34,694 nt of DNA from Deltaproteobacteria bacterium (lineage in GTDB: Bacteria > SAR324 > NAC60-12). Position 1 is the first letter of the stretch. Each line of letters starts with the position of its first letter. A program made the position numbers and the translations under genes. Where the stretch lies: assembly GCA_002726945.1 (NCBI GenBank), contig PBTB01000015.1, positions 1 to 34,694 on the forward strand, given 5' to 3'. A model generated the notes under the pieces. That model saw nothing but the letters and a program-made list of their open reading frames with translations, searched no databases and was not told where the DNA came from. This document shows positions 31,609 through 34,694 of the stretch, piece by piece.

Positions 31609-33573
31609 ATGAGCAAGCAACGAGTGATTATGATCGGCGGAGGGCTGGCCGGGCTGGCCGCAACCATGAAGATTGCGGAACAGGGCACCCCGGTGTTGCT
31701 GGTGTCCTTTCTGCCCGTCAAGCGCTCCCACTCGGTGTGTGCGCAGGGCGGCATCAACGGCGCGGTCAACATCAAGGGCGAGGGCGATTCTCCGGACATC
31801 CACTTCTACGACACCGTGAAGGGTGGTGATTTCTTGGGCAACCAACCGTTGTGCAAGGACATGTGCTATCACGCACCCTTCATTATCTACCTGCTGGATC
31901 GCCTCGGAGTGCCTTTCAACCGCACGGTAGAAGGCAATCTCGATTTCCGTCGCTTCGGCGGCACCTTGCATCACCGTACCGCCTTTTCCGGGGCAACCAC
32001 CGGGCAGCAGTTGCTCTATGCACTAGACGAGCAGGTGCGGCGGTACGAGGTTTCCGGAATGGTGGAAAAGCAGGAGTGGCACGAATACCTCGGTGCCGTC
32101 CTCAATGACGAGGGACGTTGCGTGGGGGCCGTCATCCAGAACCTGCGTACGGGAGAAATCCGGTCGGAGCGCGGCGATGCGGTGGTTCTCGCAACCGGAG
32201 GTCCGGGAGTGGTGTACGGGCGTTCCACCAACTCGGTGGTCTGCACCGGAACTGCCACGACCTCGGCCTACCTGCAAGGAGCCAAGTACGGCAACGGCGA
32301 ATTCATCCAAATCCACCCCTCCGCAATTCCGGGTCGCGACAAACTGCGGCTGATGAGCGAATCCGCCCGTGGCGAAGGCGGGCGTGTCTGGGTGCCACGA
32401 CAAGCTGGAGACAACCGCCCCGCCCGACAGATTCCGGAGGACGAGCGCTATTACTTTCTTGAGGAACGCTACCCGCTCTTTGGCAACCTTGTCCCTCGTG
32501 ATGTGGGCGCCCGAGAAATCTACGACATCTGCGTCAACGAAGGACTCGGTGTCCACGGCGACCTCAAGGTGTACCTCGACCTCACGCACCACTCCCGTGA
32601 ATTTCTTGACCGCCGACTGGGCGGCATCCTCGAAATCTACGAGAAGTTCACCGGAGTCGATCCGAGAGAGGAACCGATGGAGATTTTCCCGGCGGTCCAC
32701 TACTCGATGGGGGGGATCTGGACAGGCTTTGAGCGCACTGTCGAGGGTTTCATCAACCACCTTTCGCCCCGCAACCAGATGACCTCCATCCCCGGACTCT
32801 ACGCCGCCGGGGAGGCCGATTACCAGTACCACGGCGCGAATCGGCTGGGGGCGAACTCGCTGCTGAGTTGTATCTACACCGGGTTGATGATGGGGCCGGG
32901 AGTCGTCAACCACCTCCGGAATCTTCCGGAATCCGCTGAGGATTTACCGCAGAGCGTGTTTGATCAGGCCGTTCGTCAGTGGCAGGAGCGTGTCTCCGGA
33001 ATCCGGAAGATGAGGGGCAATGAGAATCCTTACGCCCTGCATGCTGAACTCGCCAACGAGATGATCTCCAACGTCCTCATTGTCCGGGAGAACAGCAAAC
33101 TGACCTCGACCCTCGAATCCATCGAGGCCATAGAGCAACGCTGGCACAAGGTGAGTTGCGTGGATACCAAAGACTGGACGAATCCGGTGCCGAGCTTCAT
33201 CAACCAACTCTGGAACATGATCCAGCTTTCCAAAGTGATCACCAAGGGGGCACTGCTTCGCGACGAGTTTCGGGGGGCGCACTACAAGCCGGAGTTTGAT
33301 CTCAAGCAGCCGGGCGACTTTAAGCCGGAGAACTACTTGGAGTACGAGGACATGAAGGCCAATGGCGGGGTGAAGGAGGGTTATTTTGCTCCGGAGCACC
33401 TCAGCTACATGGAGCGCTTCGAGGCGAACAACAAGCAGTGGCTCAAGTCCACAATTGCCACCTACCAGTCCAGCGGCGCGGATGGAGGGTACTACTCCAG
33501 CGGAGGGCCGGAAATCACTTACGAACCGGTGGATGCCTCTCTGATTGCCGCGCGTCCCCGCAAGTACGATTGA
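31609..33573 (+). CDS. sdhA: Succinate dehydrogenase/fumarate reductase flavoprotein subunit
   Basis: A 654-residue FAD subunit that oxidises succinate to fumarate (or the reverse). The FAD-binding N-terminus is VIMIGGGLAGLAATMKIAEQ. The covalent FAD attachment site is His41 in HSVCAQGGINGA. The block QIHPSAIPGRDKL and the capping/catalytic part VHYSMGGIWTGFE, with GLYAAGEADYQYHGANRLGA, are complete. AGGAG precedes the ATG. The length and the long C-terminal helical domain fit type B/E-like SdhA. It forms the enzyme with sdhC upstream and sdhB 38 bp downstream. Confidence 0.97.
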   Translation: MSKQRVIMIGGGLAGLAATMKIAEQGTPVLLVSFLPVKRSHSVCAQGGINGAVNIKGEGDSPDIHFYDTVKGGDFLGNQPLCKDMCYHAPFIIYLLDRLGVPFNRTVEGNLDFRRFGGTLHHRTAFSGATTGQQLLYALDEQVRRYEVSGMVEKQEWHEYLGAVLNDEGRCVGAVIQNLRTGEIRSERGDAVVLATGGPGVVYGRSTNSVVCTGTATTSAYLQGAKYGNGEFIQIHPSAIPGRDKLRLMSESARGEGGRVWVPRQAGDNRPARQIPEDERYYFLEERYPLFGNLVPRDVGAREIYDICVNEGLGVHGDLKVYLDLTHHSREFLDRRLGGILEIYEKFTGVDPREEPMEIFPAVHYSMGGIWTGFERTVEGFINHLSPRNQMTSIPGLYAAGEADYQYHGANRLGANSLLSCIYTGLMMGPGVVNHLRNLPESAEDLPQSVFDQAVRQWQERVSGIRKMRGNENPYALHAELANEMISNVLIVRENSKLTSTLESIEAIEQRWHKVSCVDTKDWTNPVPSFINQLWNMIQLSKVITKGALLRDEFRGAHYKPEFDLKQPGDFKPENYLEYEDMKANGGVKEGYFAPEHLSYMERFEANNKQWLKSTIATYQSSGADGGYYSSGGPEITYEPVDASLIAARPRKYD

Positions 33574-33611
33574 CGCTCGACTGCTAACTCTCGCTAAACT
33601 TCAGGAGGTTC

Positions 33612-34358
33612 ATGGACACCATCAGCTTTAGGATCAAGCGACAGGACACCCCGGAGGGAGGTCCGTACTGGGAGGAGTTCGTGATCCCGTACCAGAAGAA
33701 CTCGAATGTCATCTCCTGCTTGATGGACATCCAGAAGAATCCGGTGAACGCCAAGGGCCGGGAGGTGGCTCCGGTGGTGTGGGAGTCGAACTGCCTGGAG
33801 GAGGTTTGCGGCACCTGCACGATGCGTGTCAACGGACAGGTGCGGCAGGCGTGCAGCGCTCTCATCGACCGGCTGGAGCAGCCCATCGTTGTCGAACCAA
33901 TGAGCAAGTTCCCGGTGGTCCGGGATTTGATCGTGGACCGCACCCGAATGTTTGACGCGCTCAAGCAGGTGCAGGCGTGGGTTCCGGTGGATGGTTACTA
34001 CGACCTTGGCCCAGGCGAGCGCATCTCCCCGAACCACCAGCAGATCGCCTACAAGCTCTCGGAGTGCATGACCTGCGGATGTTGCGTGGAAGCCTGCCCG
34101 CAGTATGCAAAGGACGGGGATTTTCTGGGACCAGCCGCAGTCAGTCAGGTTCGGCTCTTCAACATGCACCCGACCGGGAAAAACATCGCCGAGGAGCGCA
34201 TTGACGTCCTCACGCAAAAGGGCGGTATCACCAGTTGCGGCAACGCCCAGAACTGCGTGGAGGTCTGCCCCAAGGGCATCCCGCTCACGGAATCCATCGC
34301 GGAAATGGGACGCCAAGTCTCCCAGCGCTTCTGGAAAACGCTCTTCCGCGCCGCCTGA
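33612..34358 (+). CDS. sdhB: Succinate dehydrogenase/fumarate reductase iron-sulfur subunit
   Basis: A 248-residue iron-sulfur subunit that passes electrons from FAD to the cytochrome b anchor. The plant-type [2Fe-2S] ligands are in SNCLEEVCGTC and RQAC. The two later clusters use CMTCGCCVEACP and CGNAQNCVEVCPKGIP, with NMHPTGK between them. AGGAGG lies five bases before the ATG. It is the last gene of the sdh set; downstream sequence becomes AT-rich. Confidence 0.97.
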   Translation: MDTISFRIKRQDTPEGGPYWEEFVIPYQKNSNVISCLMDIQKNPVNAKGREVAPVVWESNCLEEVCGTCTMRVNGQVRQACSALIDRLEQPIVVEPMSKFPVVRDLIVDRTRMFDALKQVQAWVPVDGYYDLGPGERISPNHQQIAYKLSECMTCGCCVEACPQYAKDGDFLGPAAVSQVRLFNMHPTGKNIAEERIDVLTQKGGITSCGNAQNCVEVCPKGIPLTESIAEMGRQVSQRFWKTLFRAA

Positions 34359-34599
34359 TTTCTTTCTGCCGGGCCTCCTTCCTGAAGGCTTTTCTCTTCC
34401 CAGCCCGAAATACCTTTTCCGAACCGACTCCTCACGGGGGCAAGCCCAACATCAGGCGGCTTGCCTGCTCTGCTCTAAAGGAGTATACTGTCAAATGGTG
34501 CATCCAAGAACAATTGCTCTGGAAATACGCACAAATATTGCATCAGAAAAAGTACGGCTGAGGTCAATTTGCGTTTGAGCAAAAAATATTGGGGATTTT
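34359..34599. other. Region downstream of sdhB, no supported gene
   Basis: Composition drops from GC-rich to AT-rich at about 34470. An inverted pair GGCAAGC/GCTTGCC (34439-34445 and 34459-34465, 13-base loop) could be the transcript-end stem but lacks a T-run. Open frames here are continuations antisense or out of frame from sdhB. Confidence 0.4.
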
Positions 34600-34694
34600 A
34601 TGAAACAAGTGATTTTTATAGTAAAATCCATTAAAAATGGTACACTTTCAATTCCCTGGGCGAAGCCGGGTGGAGCTTTGGTCCGTCTGACTTC
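34600..34694 (+). CDS. Possible start of a gene running off the window
   Basis: An ATG at 34600 with GGGGA five bases upstream opens a frame of 31 codons to the window end. The peptide begins MKQVIFIVKSIKNG and continues to LSIPWAKPGG. It is in AT-rich DNA like the left module. No family is recognisable and it could be chance. Confidence 0.3.
   Translation, partial: MKQVIFIVKSIKNGTLSIPWAKPGGALVRLT

Noticed and set aside
34439-34465. Stem GGCAAGC/GCTTGCC as sdh terminator
   Set aside because: Loop of 13 bases and no T-run after it, so not called as an intrinsic terminator.
1-34694. CRISPR arrays, tRNA and rRNA genes
   Set aside because: I saw no regularly spaced repeats, no tRNA cloverleaf with a credible T-loop, and no rRNA sequence.

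Overview
The window looks like chromosome from a motile, diderm (Gram-negative) bacterium. The signs are flagellar rod genes behind a sigma-54-type promoter, three predicted outer-membrane beta-barrels with signal peptides, a periplasmic Prc/Tsp-type protease, and a three-subunit succinate dehydrogenase with one cytochrome b subunit. A marine delta-/lambda-proteobacterium (SAR324-like) would fit, but this is a guess from gene content; there is no rRNA or other decisive marker.

Region A (1 to about 8.5 kb) is AT-richer accessory DNA. A minus-strand run encodes a luciferase-like flavin oxidoreductase, a zinc alcohol dehydrogenase, a CurA-type NADP oxidoreductase and a TPP-dependent decarboxylase/acetolactate-synthase-like enzyme. 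A divergent aldo/keto reductase lies on the plus strand. Together they look like a carbonyl/alcohol redox or catabolic module of unknown substrate. An almost perfect 31-bp inverted repeat (129-159 and 7518-7548) brackets these five genes, and a PIN-domain C-terminal fragment lies just outside the left copy. About 1.2 kb between the divergent gene sets has no recognisable gene. The region ends with a beta-barrel gene, a 51-nt tract of only A and C, and a broken alpha/beta hydrolase.

Region B (about 9.3-23.3 kb) is GC-richer core-like sequence. On the plus strand are the S41 protease, hypoxanthine phosphoribosyltransferase, a beta-barrel protein, a D-2-hydroxyacid dehydrogenase and a J-domain protein with HEAT-like and MshEN-like parts. 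The minus-strand operon argH-trx-truA-uvrB follows. Then come flgB-flgC-(small gene)-fliE, a Gln-rich coiled-coil periplasmic protein and a third beta-barrel protein.

Region C (23.3-25.9 kb) is a minus-strand set of small-molecule catabolism genes: a 3'-truncated agmatinase-like gene, an ABM-domain monooxygenase-like protein, an enolase-superfamily enzyme and OHCU decarboxylase (ureide/purine breakdown).

Region D (25.9-34.4 kb) is the translation/secretion operon ffh-rpsP-rimM-trmD-rplS-rnhB-yraN, with rpsT after it and a near-consensus sigma-70 promoter in front of ffh. Then come sdhC-sdhA-sdhB, with a small membrane-anchored coiled-coil gene wedged between sdhC and sdhA.

The palindromic hexamer TCCGGA is strikingly frequent from about 9.3 kb onward (about 55-60 by eye in 25 kb) and rare in the left 9 kb (about 3). 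This supports a different origin for Region A and may be a genome-wide HIP1-like word.
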